In this document: piece after piece, positions 35,305 to 47,124 of the stretch
Numbering within the stretch: position 1 is the stretch's first letter
How the letters are laid out: each line of letters opens with the position of its first letter
From: Hsuehochloa calcarea
Taxonomy: Eukaryota > Streptophyta > Magnoliopsida > Poales > Poaceae
Assembly: GCA_036346395.1 (NCBI GenBank)
Contig: CM070604.1
Coordinates: 40,079,662 to 40,143,661, forward strand
DNA: 64,000 nt
Direction: 5' to 3'
The notes under the pieces: model-generated
Database searches by the model: none
What the model was told of the DNA's origin: nothing
The model's input: the letters and a program-made list of their open reading frames with translations, nothing else
Made by a program: the position numbers and the translations under genes

Positions 35305-35736
35305 TCCCTCTTATCCCGAGAGAGGATCACCGATGTTGGTGGAGTCCGGAATAGTGGCTCTCGTAACTTGTCTCACCAGTCGGACCGCCTTAGGGGACTT
35401 GAACACTTGGAGGAAAAACTCGTCGTGTTGTAAGTCCTTCAGGTGCGGTCTGGTCGGATTGACCCTTGTCCTTTGAGGGAATTGGCTCCTCTGTTGGAAC
35501 GATCGTTGTGGGGATAAGGATCCTCCTCAACTCCATTGATAGGATGGTTTCCTGGAGAATGATCTCCGGAGGCAACATCACCATCAGAGGGTGCATCACT
35601 CGGCTCGTAGTTGAAATCGGCATCCATGTCGACGTCTGCAGTCCGCCAAGTCAAACCAGCTCTCCTCGCTCCATTCCCGCCATGAGTGCATGAGATTTGG
35701 AAAAAGAGAGTATGTTGACAAGAGATTACCTAAGAT

Positions 35737-35752
35737 CCCCACGACGGCGCCA
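35737..35752 (-). other. Primer-binding site (tRNA-Asp type) of the Tat-like element
   Basis: The minus strand TGGCGCCGTCGTGGGG starts nine bases inside the 5' LTR end (35762). It closely resembles the complement of the tRNA-Asp 3' end (TGGCGCCGTTGCCGGGG), as in other grass Tat-lineage elements. This fixes transcription as right to left. Confidence 0.75.
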
Positions 35753-35761
35753 ATCGCTGGG

Positions 35762-36673
35762 TGTTTTAGAACCGATCTTACGTAAAGATTGTTTGATTCG
35801 GGGTTTCCTAGAGATGAAATCACGCAGAGCGATTGCCACGGGATTTTTATACAGGTTCGGGCCTTCTCCGGAGAGAATAACAACCCTACTCCTGTGTGTG
35901 TGTGGTATTGACTGTATTCTCAACAACCAAGCGGAAAACTAAGACTATTACAAAGAACAAGACTTGTATTGTTCTCCTTGATTGTCCTTGATTGGCTCTG
36001 CTTAGCCTCCTCTTGTCCTTCCGATTGATGCCTTTATATAGTCGTGAAGGAGTAGCCGCTTTTCCTCGCCAAGAGGGCCTAATCAAGCCGATAATGGGCA
36101 CATGATGGCGATAATTACCGCGTAGTGGCTCCTTCACGCCGCTTGGCGCTTATCTTCGTGAGGTAATGGGGTATTTAAGCACTATTACTACGCGGAATAA
36201 TAGTGCATGTGGACCGCTTGAATTCCTTAATCAATTGGACCCACTCGCTTGTAGGTTTTATTGATTATAAGGTGGTCGTGTAGTTGACTTGGTCGTAGCA
36301 AGACTTACGATCGGGTACAAGTCGTAGCGAGCTTACGATCGGATAATAGTCGAGAAGGACTTACGACTAGGTGCGGTCGTAGCGTAACTTACGATCGGAC
36401 AATAGTCGAGAAGAACTTACGATCGGGTAATGGGTAATGGTCGTAGAATGGTCGAGAAGGACTTACGACGGGTAGTGGTCGAGAAAGACTTATTTACCAT
36501 GACATAGTCGTAGTAAGACTTACTACTATGGGGGTGATTGTAGGAGAACTTACAATCACTTGGTAGGCCTCTCCTTATAAATATAAGGGGTACTTCGGGA
36601 CTACGTGACATCATATTTACCCATAATAAGAATTATAGATAAAAGATAAAATGAGGATTATCGATCCTCGTCA
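35762..36673 (-). repeat. Right LTR (5' LTR on the minus strand)
   Basis: 912 bp matching 23516-24417. Differences are concentrated at CAG and CTG trinucleotides and homopolymers (see findings). Several hairpins of the array are damaged by these differences. Confidence 0.88.
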
Positions 36674-36689
36674 TCTAGCCCCCACTTCA

Positions 36690-39600
36690 AGTGAAAATAA
36701 CTTACTTGATAAAGGATTTGCAAATGATCTTACGACTATGAAAATGTCGCGAGAATAATGGTCGAAGGAAAACTCTTCGACATTTGAGTGCTACTTTGAC
36801 TAGGAATTTGCTTGGTCGGGAAGGTTGCTTTCGACTATCGAAAAGTTGTAAAAACCCTACGATCGTGAAGTGGTCGTAGTAGGGCGATCGGAGAAAAATC
36901 CTTCCGATCGATACTTCATTCGACCGAAAGACTTAAAGACTTGGTCAAGAAAGTAATTTTGCTTGGAGGTGACAAAGACGAACCTAATTTTCTCGCTTTC
37001 TCGCTCGCACTGATTTCTTCGCGGCTACCATCTAGGAAATTTTCCGCAAGAGCCGAGATCCCACTTGGTCACGCCGAGAAGATTCCGATAAGTGAAATGG
37101 TTCGCTATTGGGCAAGGGTGGCAATCGGAGAAAAAAGTCCTTCCGTCGATACTTCATTCGACCGAGAAAGAACCTAGGTCCTAATTCCATTACCATGATG
37201 AGGTCTTCGTACCGATTCGCATTTGGGGATTCCGCGACCTCGAGCTTTTCCAATATTATTATGGATGGCTCGACAAACCGAATCGCGGAAGTTGCGGTTT
37301 GAAGCTCCACAACTCGAAGTTGAGGAGTATATTCAGAGTTTCACTCGGTCTTCATGGTCGGGATGGAGAAAGAGGTGGTTTCTTCGAAAGTCACCTCGTA
37401 AGATGACCTCTCTTTCATGGGGAAGGTCACGAGAAGAAATCTTCATGGGATTCGACTCGAAGATATTAGCCTGATTGTTCTACATTCAAGCCATCAAGGA
37501 CTTGAAAGAAGAAGGGTGACCGGATGGCATGTGGTAAAAGATTTCATCACACCCCAATTAGTCCTTGAAGAAACGAGCATCTCCTATGTGGAGATACTCG
37601 GGAGAGAGACCCACCGGGGACTATGACGAGGTAAGTGAACTTCCGACTTAGCTTTGGTTTGGCCTTTCTCAACATTGTCTAATATTCTTATCTGCTTACG
37701 CATCTTTCACATCAGATTGATGCTAGAGTCAAACTCATCTGTGAGAAATCTCCGCCACTCCGAGTGGCGGTTCCTCGAATCATTGCGGATTTGCCCGCAG
37801 ATGAAAAGATAGAGCGCCTAAAGGTAATCAAAAAGTTAATTTTTTTCTTTAGGATTTTATAGTCGTAGAAGAACTTACGACTAGTGGTGATCGTAGAATA
37901 TCTTACGATCAAGAAAATATCGTAGAAAAACTTACGACTTGACATCGGGTCGTAGGAAAACTTACGACCGGTTAGTAATTCTTCTTTTTCTGTTTTGCTT
38001 TACAGAAAGTAGGCATGGAAAATCGTCAGGACGACGAGGAAGTCGCACTGATGACCATTGGCGCAGGATTATCGAAAGACAAAGGCTCGGCTCCTCCATA
38101 TAAGAGACGTCGACTTGCAAGATCCGCCGGCAAGGGAGGAGCAAGTTCGAGCTCGGGTCTTTCGACTGCACCCTTCTACAAAGCTGCGGCGCATATAGCC
38201 GTAATTGAAGCCGAGGCTGCAACTATCGAAGCCGAGGAGGTTGAAGCAGCTAAATCTTTTAAGCGCAAACCTCGCAGGGCTAAGGTACCCTTCTACTATG
38301 ACAAGAAATCTTTCGCAGTTGCCGCCACTCCTAGTTTTGTTAAGCAACTGGAAAAGGAGATCTGGAAAGATTTTATTTCTTTTGTGAAGGACGTGCTGCT
38401 CCAGCACAGCCTACAGTCGAGGGTAGTGCTGCTTTTGGAGTGATCGAGACTGATTTCGGCCATCCAGAGAATCAGGAGACTAGAGATGTGGTTCCTGTTC
38501 AAATCTTACGACCAGACGTGGTCATAGCTGAGCCCATTATTGAACCTCGACCAGACGTGGTCGTAGAGAAGAAGAAGTCCTCCGTTGGGAGGATTGCTCC
38601 TAAGTTCCTGGTTAAGACCAGGGTGCAAAGGTATGTGAATTGTACTAAAGTGTAAGAACAACATTTACCTTTTTAATTTTTACAACCTGATTTGCTTTTC
38701 TTTATTTTAGTCCGACTCCTTCAGCCCCCGGGAATGCTTCCGTTGAGAAGCCCATTGCCACTTCTTCAGTTGCTGAAGAGGTAACAATGGAGGTGGTCGA
38801 AGGATTATCCTTGGCCCAGGTGGCCGAGGAAGTCGTGGTTCTCAGAGGTTCCTACAACCGCTGAGGTTGTAGCTACGATCGATGAAGTAGCGGCTGCAAC
38901 CGTTGAAGTGGCAGCTACGACTACCGAGGTCGTAGAGACAACAGGGGCAGCTGTAGATGCCTCTGGTCAAGGCGGTGACGCGCATGTGCACCGCGCTGGG
39001 AAGGAAGTTGTGGCAGGCGTTCCTTCCAGTATCCAAAGAGAAGCTGCAGCTACAGAATCAGAAGAAGAAGAATATTTCAACTTCATCGACTTCTTTGGTC
39101 CCGCTTGATCGTAGGGTCTTCGCTTTTAGATCTCGCGACCGAGTCCCCATCCCAACGATATTCCCAATAGAGGGAACACCTTTGACAATGAGCGTCTTGA
39201 GATGGTGTGGTGGGATCAAGTCGCGAGGATAGACAAGCTGCAGAACCCGGAGCTGGTGTACTCGACCTTTGCTAGGTCGACCATGAATGTAAGTATTTTT
39301 AGGATACTTATATATGTGGCTTTCCTTTCTTCTCCTTTGTCTTCTTTTTCTGAAGCTCTAGAGCAAATTGCCGTTGTTGGTGAGTATCATCGACAACTTT
39401 TAGAGCTATGACAGAAAAAGAAGAACTCTGCATACAGGCGGAGAGATGGTAAGTTACTGTTATTCATAGTCGTTTTCGACTTGACTACTCGTATAGTGTT
39501 TACGAGAGTTGTCATGGAAAAACTTATGACAAGGTATTGGTCGTAAAGAGCTTACGACTAGAGGCTTTGTCGTAGAAAAACTTACGACTAGGTCAGTGGT

Positions 39601-40124
39601 TGTAGAAGGACTTACAACCGATTGGCTGATGTTCATATCCACTTTTGTCCTCTGTAGGCTAAAAAGTGACACAAAGACCTTAGCTGACTCACTCGATTAT
39701 GAAAAAGAGGAGTCGAAAAAGCTAAGGGAGGAAGTAGTAGTCCTCTCGGATAAACTTCGAGAAGCTATCTCTGCAACTAGAAGATTGCAGGAAAAAATAA
39801 ACAGTAAGTGCTGAACTTAAGACTGCTTTTGACTTTGACCTTCACTCGATTCTCATTTCTCTTCCAGAAAAAGAAGATGAAATGAAGAAGCTCCGGATTG
39901 AAGTTGGAGAAAAAGCTTTGGTCATTCAGGAGTTTTCTCGTATTACCAAGAATAAGGATCAGGAACTCGAGGGACTGAAAACTCGAGTAACAGGTAAGCA
40001 ATTCTTTACCTGTTGTTCTTTTCGAGTATTTTCCCTTTTCTAATGCTAATTTCTTTTTCAGAAATTGTTGTCGAACTGAGAAACCTCGAGGCAGAAATAA
40101 ATGAAAAAACTCTGATCTGCAACG
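36690..40124 (+). pseudogene. Antisense coiled-coil gene, right copy, truncated
   Basis: It parallels 24430-27822 of the left copy, including the 'GWRKRWF' segment (37360-37385), the 'MENRQDDEEVALMTIGAG' exon (38015-38443) and coiled-coil exons (39660-39800, 39868-39990, 40062-40123). The exon at 38015 is open further than its left counterpart and keeps 'KAAAHIAVIEAEAATIEAEE' in frame. Similarity stops at about 40124. The last coiled-coil exons and the stop are missing. Confidence 0.6.
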
Positions 40125-40243
40125 AACTATCCTCGTTAAAAGCACAGTGCACATTCGGTATATCGTTGACTTCCTCGGTGATGTCGTTATTATTAACTTC
40201 TTGTATAATCTGCTCTTCACCATGATTGGTCTAACATGTATAC
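40125..40243. other. Short unassigned segment between two retroelements
   Basis: 119 bp between the truncated Tat-like copy and the LTR A start. The minus strand is open for about 33 codons with an acidic Asn/Glu-rich translation. I cannot assign it. Confidence 0.4.
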
Positions 40244-43221
40244 TGTAACGTCCCAAAATTTGGCTTTTCAAAAATCTTTTGAGTAGTTTAGGTCCCTGGA
40301 AAGTTTCACCAATTTTATTTGAATTAATAAAGCTTAATTGGGATTTTTCTAAATTAAAAGTATTTAATTTGACTAATATAAATACTAATTAAATAAAAAA
40401 TATTTTATTTAGTTTCCTTGTGTTCCAAGGAATTTTTTGGTATTTTTTGAGATATTTCTAGATTTATTTGCTATTTATTTGGTCTCTTTGATTTTTTTGG
40501 ATTTACTTTAATTCCAAAAATCTTTCCTTTCTCTCTCCTGCCATGTGCTACAGTAAATTGTGATTTACTATTCATGCCCACGATGACTTCCGAACCGAAC
40601 CGATTCTAGAACTTTGTACGTGTTTCAATCCAAATCTTCTAAAAATTATATCTTTATCCTCGGTGCATATAAAAGTAAATCGTTTGCGCCGCACGTCATC
40701 TTGATCTCCTCTTCCAATCCCCTAATTTGGTTTTCTCCGAATCAATCTATTTTCGTCGCCATCTGCAAAATACCGAGCCTCAACCCAAGGTCTTCTCCCG
40801 CGAGTTGTTCCTTCATCCGTCGTCCTCCGGCTGAACCATCTGCGGCGTTGAGTTCGTGGCGTCGTGCTCTACGTCATGGTTCCATCCCCTTCGCCCGAAG
40901 ATCGCCAGAGCACCGTCGACCGTTAAAGTCCAAGCATGTTGATCACATTCCTCGCTTCCTCGGTGAGTTTTTCCAAATTCGACCGCACCATCGCGTCCGG
41001 CTCGTTGTTTCCTTTCTGTTTTGCCCCTTCACCGCCGCCGCATCGCCTCCAGCCGCCATCCATCCCGTACGCCTAAAAACAACCAGTACTGTTCATGCTA
41101 ATGTCCAGTACTTTGTGTTTTTTGGGTCCTGGTTCCTTGTCCTCTGTTGTTTCGTTCTATCGATTATACATTTCTCTCGATTATTTATTTCTCTCATTGC
41201 TTTCCCATCTCAGTGCCAAGCCGAAGCCACCCTGCACCATGAACTGGCCGGCCGACTATGCCTCATGTTTCCTATCTTCTTTGTACTTGTTCTCTGTTGA
41301 AGCCGACGTATCTCTATCTTTCCTTTCCTTCTCGGGGAATTGACACTTTGTCATCGAATCTATCCACGCCACACATTCAATTATGTTTCTCTTCCAGCTA
41401 GACCCCACATGTCATCCTCCTAAATAAAAACCCTAATTATTTCTCTCACTTACATGCGGGCCCCCATGTCAGTCAACCTTGGTCAAATCCTAGTCCACGA
41501 ACTTGGTCCACCTGGGACTAGCATATCTCCGTGGACCTGGTCCATAGTTCAGTGGCCCACATGTCAACCCCTAATCCTATTTTCGAGAATTAATTTAATT
41601 TTTGAAAAATCTTTTTATCTTATTGGCCCCACATGTCGCTCTCTCTACTTTATTTCTAGAATTATTTTAATTATAGAAATTCATAAATATCAATCGGTCC
41701 CACATGCCATACACACATTCATTTTCTAATATTTCAAAATAGAATATTCTAATAATATTCCGTAGACCCCACTTGTCAGTTCTCTCTCCCTTTTTATTTT
41801 TATCATTTCATGTGAATCTCAAACTTCCGAAGGTCATATCTTCTTCGTCCGAACTCCGCTTGAACCCATTCAAGTTTCTAAATTCATTTAAATTCAATAT
41901 CTGTCTTCCAGTACCATTCAATTTTAATTTAGAGTTTATTTGATATGTCTTTTTGAATTTTGTTTATTTTGCGCTTTCTTTCTCGTTAGATGTCGAAGTT
42001 TCGGAATCATCCGAATTAAGGAGCTGAAGTTCAAGGAGGTGGAAGATCAAAGATAAATAAAACTATCATTGCTATAGCAAGGCAAGTTATACCTTTGATC
42101 ATATTGAACCGACTTTTCAAAATACTTTGATTCAAATTATTGCAGTCTATTTCAAGTATTTATTTAAATGCTTTTGGGTTTAGTTATTAATTCAAATTGT
42201 TATATATCCACATTGTCTATTGTTATGTCATATTCTTTTGTCTCCCTAGGTTGGTTCATTATTAGTTGATGTTATCGTAGCATCAACATAGGTTGGTTAG
42301 ATACGAGTAGATTGCTTAGCCATGCTACGAGTCATCATTTCATGTGAGTTGCAAATATAAACCAAACTAAGTGATTATGGAACTATGTGATAAAACTATG
42401 TGTGTTGTGTGCTATTACTCGTTGATGGCATGTGTTGCACTTATTCAACAGGGTGGAAAAAGATTTAAACTGAGGCAAGTGGTGGATACTGTGTGATATG
42501 GTAGAAATTGTGTGAATGAGAATATTGTCTGTGTGACACTTAGTTAGAAATGTGAAGTTTTGCCTTGGTTAATTAAGGACTTAACTTTGTGCGCCATTGA
42601 ACAGGGTATTACTATACAACCACGTGCCTGGTATGGAACAGGCCTAACTTAGTAAGTTATGGAGTCTTGACATTGACTACTCAGGCAGTTAGGTTAGACT
42701 GTGTGACAGGGTGGAAGGTGTGTACTACTGTGTTTGGGTCACATCTATGAGCGGTTCACCGTTTTTAAATCCAATGGTGTATGTGGTTCCAAGAGCTGTG
42801 TGTACAAATTGAACGATGGTAAAGCACATTGGGAGTGTCAATGCTTGAGATTAAGTTTTGAAAAGGTTTTATCGTGATCAGCCCTAATCCAGTTAATTGC
42901 ATCTTGTGGGTAAAATATACAATCTCCGCAGAGTGTTAATCAATCTATTCGCATAGCTGCGCCCACGGTCATGGATATTGCTCGGAGATTTCACATGAGG
43001 GGTAGATTTTCATAAAACATTTGGGAAGGGAGCTGTGTGATCTAAGTCATATGGCCGCGCGAATAACTTATTTAGACTGTGTGTCCTTTGTGAAAACAAA
43101 CATCAAATTAATATTGTTTATTTCTTTTGAATTATCTTTCCAATATATTATTTATATTAAATTGTAAATGTTGCATTTATGTAAAATAATCACAGAAGTC
43201 ATTCCTTTGGAGTAAGCCATC
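40244..43221 (+). repeat. LTR A, third copy, 3' truncated
   Basis: It begins TGTAACGTCCC and follows LTR A in order: TATAAAAG at 40668, GC-rich leader, then the 'GCAAGGCAAGTTATACCTTTG' region. It lacks the long TATG microsatellite. The match stops at 43221 where the CACTACACC terminus begins. The missing last 400 bp of the LTR was not found downstream in matching position, apart from the separate LTR ending at 52208. Confidence 0.8.
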
Positions 43222-43479
43222 CACTACACCATGGTATAGTATTAAGGGCAATTATCTGCTGGGAGAAAATTGGCTTAGTGGCAAAACATGTGCCGGCAAT
43301 ATCCAAGAGATTAAGGGTCCTATTATCTGCCGGTAGTAATTGTTTGCTAGAACAGTTTATCTGCCGGCAATGTTTTAACATTAGCTACAATATATTTGCC
43401 CTAAAAAATATTAATTAGGTCATCTTATCTGCCGGGGATACTTGCCATCCCAATTCTAGGCGCGTAGCCGAAAAAAGAA

Positions 43480-44160
43480 GCGCCAATTTTTTTCCCGTCC
43501 GACCGCCTCCCTACCGCGATTTCCTCTGCCGACGCCCTCCCGACCGCCAAATCCCCTCCCGACCCCCTCCCGCGAGCCCTAATTCCTTCGGCCAGCGGCT
43601 CCTCCTTTCCCCTTCCACTCCCGGCGCCGCCCCACCTCCCCCGGTCGCCCCTCCTCCCCCCGTTGCCCTCCTACCCAGCCGCCCCATCCTCCCCGCACCG
43701 CGCTCCTCCCCGGCCGCCCCTCCTCCCCGGTCTCCCCTCCTCCCCGTGCCTGCATCCTCCATAGCCTCCCCTCCTCTTCGCTCTGTCCCACCTCCCAGTG
43801 CCTCCTCCTCACCCCGACCACCCACCTCCCAGCGCCGCCCCCTTTTTCCCATTCTCTCTCTTCTTTGCTTTTGCTCTTGGACGCATAGCTCTCCGGACCC
43901 ATCCGATGCTTCATGGCGCCGCCTCCTCCCCTCTCCAGTGCCGCCGCGGCGGTCGCCAGCCCTCGCCTCCTCTCGGTTCGTTGGCTCGCCACCGCCCGCG
44001 CGCGTCACCCCGTGCCCCGGTTCTTGGCGCACATGCAGCCCGATCCACTACTCCGGCGCCGCTGCATGCCTCCGTGCCACTCGCCATCTTGAGTCCTTCC
44101 TATTCCCGTCGCACTCGAGCCTCTCCTCCGCTTCTAGGGTTTAACCACCCGATTCGGCCC
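43480..44160 (+). other. GC-rich low-complexity block inside the Pack-CACTA-like element
   Basis: CCTCCC/CCGCC-rich sequence, open in several frames on both strands with Pro/Ser or Arg/Gly translations. It resembles the GC-rich 5' exons of the other CACTA elements here. No protein domain is recognisable. Confidence 0.5.
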
Positions 44161-44339
44161 TCTGCATCTCTGGTAAGCATATCTTCCGATCCACTGAGCC
44201 ACCACGCTGGCGCCCTTGCACGCGCGACGCGCACATGCCGTAAGCATGATGCACCTTGACCAAATTGGGTTAATGTTCTTGATTTGTTTGGGTGCGTCCG
44301 TGTGTTAGGGGAAAGGGACAAAGGAAGAGAAAGATGGAG

Positions 44340-44668
44340 ATGGCGGCGCCGATACCCCGCGAGTGGGTCAGTGCAGCGAGTTCGGCCACCACGCACAAAG
44401 CCGCATGAGCTCCTTCGCAAGCTAAAGATGGAGGTTTTGCAAATCTATCCGTATCTGGACCGGTTATTAGTTAACCATGACTATGTTCTGCTTCTGCTTG
44501 TGTTTATGTTGTTACGAATTGGTGATAATGGTATGTTTTTCTTATGTATGTGTTGTTAAAAATGTGAGCACATTGATAATTCTGGTGATGGGGAAGGGCG
44601 GGGTGGGGAAGTCGTCCACCGTCAACCCCATCGTTGGGGAGAGGGTCGCCACCATGAGCGCCTTCTAG
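44340..44668 (+). pseudogene. TOC34: Captured fragment of TOC34-type chloroplast import GTPase
   Basis: Two exon remnants with an intron. 44340-44433 gives 'MAAPIPREWVS' and, after a frame change, 'THELLxKLK'-type residues. 44560-44668 gives 'NVSTLIILVMGKGGVGKSST' followed by 'VNPIVGERVATMSAF'. This contains the P-loop GKGGVGKSS of the Toc34/Toc159 GTPases, which sit in the outer chloroplast envelope and receive preproteins. The fragment stops at the splice donor, where the final CAG appears as TAG. G2-G5 GTPase motifs and the membrane anchor are absent, so no functional product is possible. Confidence 0.8.
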
Positions 44669-44935
44669 GTTTCACTTCTTCCTGGTCCGATTTCTGTTTG
44701 GGCCTCTTGCTGGTGTTGCTTATGAACGAGTGCGATGTTGGATGTTACATGCGATCCGAGGTTTGAGGCCGATGATGTGCATGTTCAATTATATACATGC
44801 TTGTCTGTAAGTGATGCGATTTGTCGCTTTAGATTGCCCTACGACCTGACTGTGGGTTGCCATTCTCGACTTAAGGTCGTGAAGGGTGGATTATTTCATA
44901 GTACCTAACTGTTCATTTTTGGGTGGTGATTACAG

Positions 44936-45147
44936 GAAGTTTGCACAACGGTCGGAGAGGGTCAACTCGGTGGATCTACATCCCACAGAGCCATGGCAAG
45001 TAATTGCATTTTTGGGGCATTTGGTACATTTTGGTCTCTTTGGGGCTATTCGTAACTATCATTTTGATGTGCTTTTGGTTAATTAGTTGATACGTGGTTG
45101 TGCATTGGTGTAGGATCCTGTTGAGTCTCTGGGATTACCAGCCGCAA
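44936..45147 (+). pseudogene. Captured fragment of coatomer beta' subunit (COPB2)
   Basis: An AG acceptor at 44935 is followed by 'KFAQRSERVNSVDLHPTEPW', the near-invariant N-terminal segment of beta'-COP before its WD40 propeller. A second exon piece (45114-45147) gives 'ILLSLWDYQPQ', matching the following 'SGxVxIWDYQ' segment with a small deletion, and ends at a GT donor. The parent protein is part of the COPI vesicle coat. Only about 30 residues remain. Confidence 0.75.
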
Positions 45148-45523
45148 GTAAGGGCTAAGCTCTTTGTTTTGTTCATTTATTCCCTGTTATACGTTGTTAG
45201 ATCTCCTGAAGTAACTGTTAGGTACTCAAATTCATTATCAGTACTAACATTCCTTGGAAAAAAAAGAGGGGACTAAGTACTAAGACATTATCAGTGCATA
45301 CAATTGGGGCTCAATTGTCTTGACTCTCGATGCTAGAGCCTGATCTCTGATGTATTTTCTGTTGTCATGATCTGTATTCTTGCTTATTGTTCGGTTGCAT
45401 AGAATTTTACATGTTGCAAGTTCAATTCTTGCTGTAAGAAATCACCCAAGTATTGCTCATATTGTTCATTTGTTAAACTTGTGCAAGCTTCAAAGTTGTC
45501 TATATTGCTATAAACAACACTTG

Positions 45524-45604
45524 GCTGTTCCTAGCACCTCGCCGATTAGAGATGCAATAGAACCTAGTGTTTATCCAAGAGCACAGGTTTATCCAAATCT
45601 TGAG
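45524..45604 (+). pseudogene. Unidentified captured exon
   Basis: An open 27-codon segment ('AVPSTSPIRDAIEPSVYPRA', then 'QVYPNLE') ends exactly at a GT donor. It lies between two recognisable captured fragments in the same orientation. Its composition is that of a real protein exon rather than noise. I do not recognise the parent gene. Confidence 0.45.
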
Positions 45605-46196
45605 GTGATGTTTACTGTTGTTAGGTTTGTTTTCTCTCGATTTTCCACTCTTGAATAGAGGATGATCTTTCCTTGCTTTGTTGAAGGCACAGTGACACTA
45701 TTCTAATTGATCTTTGGTGGTACCCATGTTGCATGTAACATCCAAATAAAGCCACTTTGCATTGTAAGCTTTGCCATCCATTCTCCTTATTGTTGTCAAT
45801 AGAAATTTGCTCGTGAAATGCTTCCTCCGGTTTGCATTTTTTTGTTGGTGCAAGCTGTGACCTTGTGTTTTTCATTTACTATTCCATCAGTTGGTGAGGT
45901 GGGCTTCTGGTGACCTTTGTATTAACATGTTCGCCTAGTTAAACAAGTATGCTCCTTTCTTACGTGGCAATGCTTTATCGTGCTTTCTATTGTTTCTCTT
46001 GAAATTCTGCTTTGCCAGTCATTATATGTTGTTATATAGGCTTTGCTCCTCTTGGATAGGAATTCTTCTAACGAAACAGGTTGCCATACAATGATTTCAT
46101 CATTTCATGGCAAAGATGCAAGCATGTTAGCTGGCCTTCATGATCTTTTACTGTTATAGCAATATAGCTAACCACTTTGTTTGAACAATTTTACAG

Positions 46197-46464
46197 GCAC
46201 CAGGTGAGGCACAAGCACAGTATGCATGCAGCACTTTGTGAAAATCATAAGGTGTAACAATTGAATGACTTTATAAGAATTATGTATCTTTGACACCCTT
46301 GTAGTATGACTAAACTACATTTCATTGCAAGTTGTGTATGGCATGACTATGCTGTAGCTCTAGAGGAAATAGACTCGCTGACTTTTGGTGCTCGAAGATT
46401 TCTTTACCACTTAACTGACCTTAGTTTTAAGAAGTCTCATGTGACAAAATTTGAAGTGTCAAAG
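46197..46464 (+). pseudogene. FEN1: Captured fragment of flap endonuclease 1 (FEN1)
   Basis: After an AG acceptor, 46197-46252 gives 'APGEAQAQYA' and, shifted, 'ALCENHK'. This resembles the 'EAPSEAEAQCAALC' active-site loop of FEN1. 46334-46464 gives 'DYAVALEEIDSLTFGARRFL' and continues to 'FEVSK' before a GT donor, matching the FEN1 '[22 protein letters not shown]' segment. The first acidic residues of the APxEAEAQ motif are changed. The parent enzyme cleaves 5' flaps in DNA replication. The fragment cannot be active. Confidence 0.8.
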
Positions 46465-47124
46465 GTAACACCTTATAGTTTTTATCTTCTAATATTTTAG
46501 TATCAATAGTTCTTCACTTAACTTACCTTAGTTTTTAGCTTACCAATACCAACAATATTACTTTACTGTAGATTTGTAGGTTCTTTGAGAATTACCTTTT
46601 TGAATTTGTAATTTATCAGCAATATTGATTTACTATAGATTTGTAGTATAATCGTGATATGCACCAAATATCAGTAACATATTGGCTATTATTGCCATTT
46701 TACTTGAGGCATTTTATCCATCTATAATGCCCCTGAGCATTACCTCTGTTTGTATTTTGTCGCAGACTGGATATTTGTTGATATATAATTAAGCTAATTA
46801 ACTGATACTTCTTAATTCTTATCTTGTTTTGATATGTGAATTTTGCAAACTGCTGATTATCGTACATGTGATGTGCGTCTATGATATACAAATTAAGATG
46901 TAGATGGACGGTTAGGTACCAAGTTAGTTTTTTTTCTGTGTGTGTTTTCAGATACTTCACAAGGTATGTGTTCGTCTATGATATAATGCCCCACAACAAT
47001 CTTTTCAACTTCACAAGGTATGTGTTCGTTTACCACAATAGTTCATTACATCCATTTGCAATGGAAGTAAGAATGTTAGCGTATTTGCAACTGATTTACT
47101 CTTTTCTGGAGTGTGGGCAGAACT

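Larger units (their letters stand above)
23516..40124 (-). mobile_element. Tat-like Ty3/gypsy retrotransposon, tandem LTR-sharing copy with antisense gene
   Basis: On the minus strand the order is: truncated antisense-gene region (40124-36690), polypurine tract, LTR (36673-35762), primer site, gag, protease, RT, two RNase H regions, integrase, spacer, antisense gene, polypurine tract, LTR (24417-23516). The segment next to the LTR on the right (36674-40124) repeats 24418 to about 27822. One complete element therefore shares its 5' LTR with the tail of a second, truncated one, as unequal recombination produces. A second RNase H, a tRNA-Asp-like primer site and a large antisense ORF are features of the Tat lineage. 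No flanking duplication was found. Confidence 0.8.

Noticed and set aside
43511..44259. Overlapping 130-170 codon ORFs on both strands
   Set aside because: CCTCCC/CCGCC-rich block is open in most frames. Pro/Ser or Arg/Gly translations show no domain.
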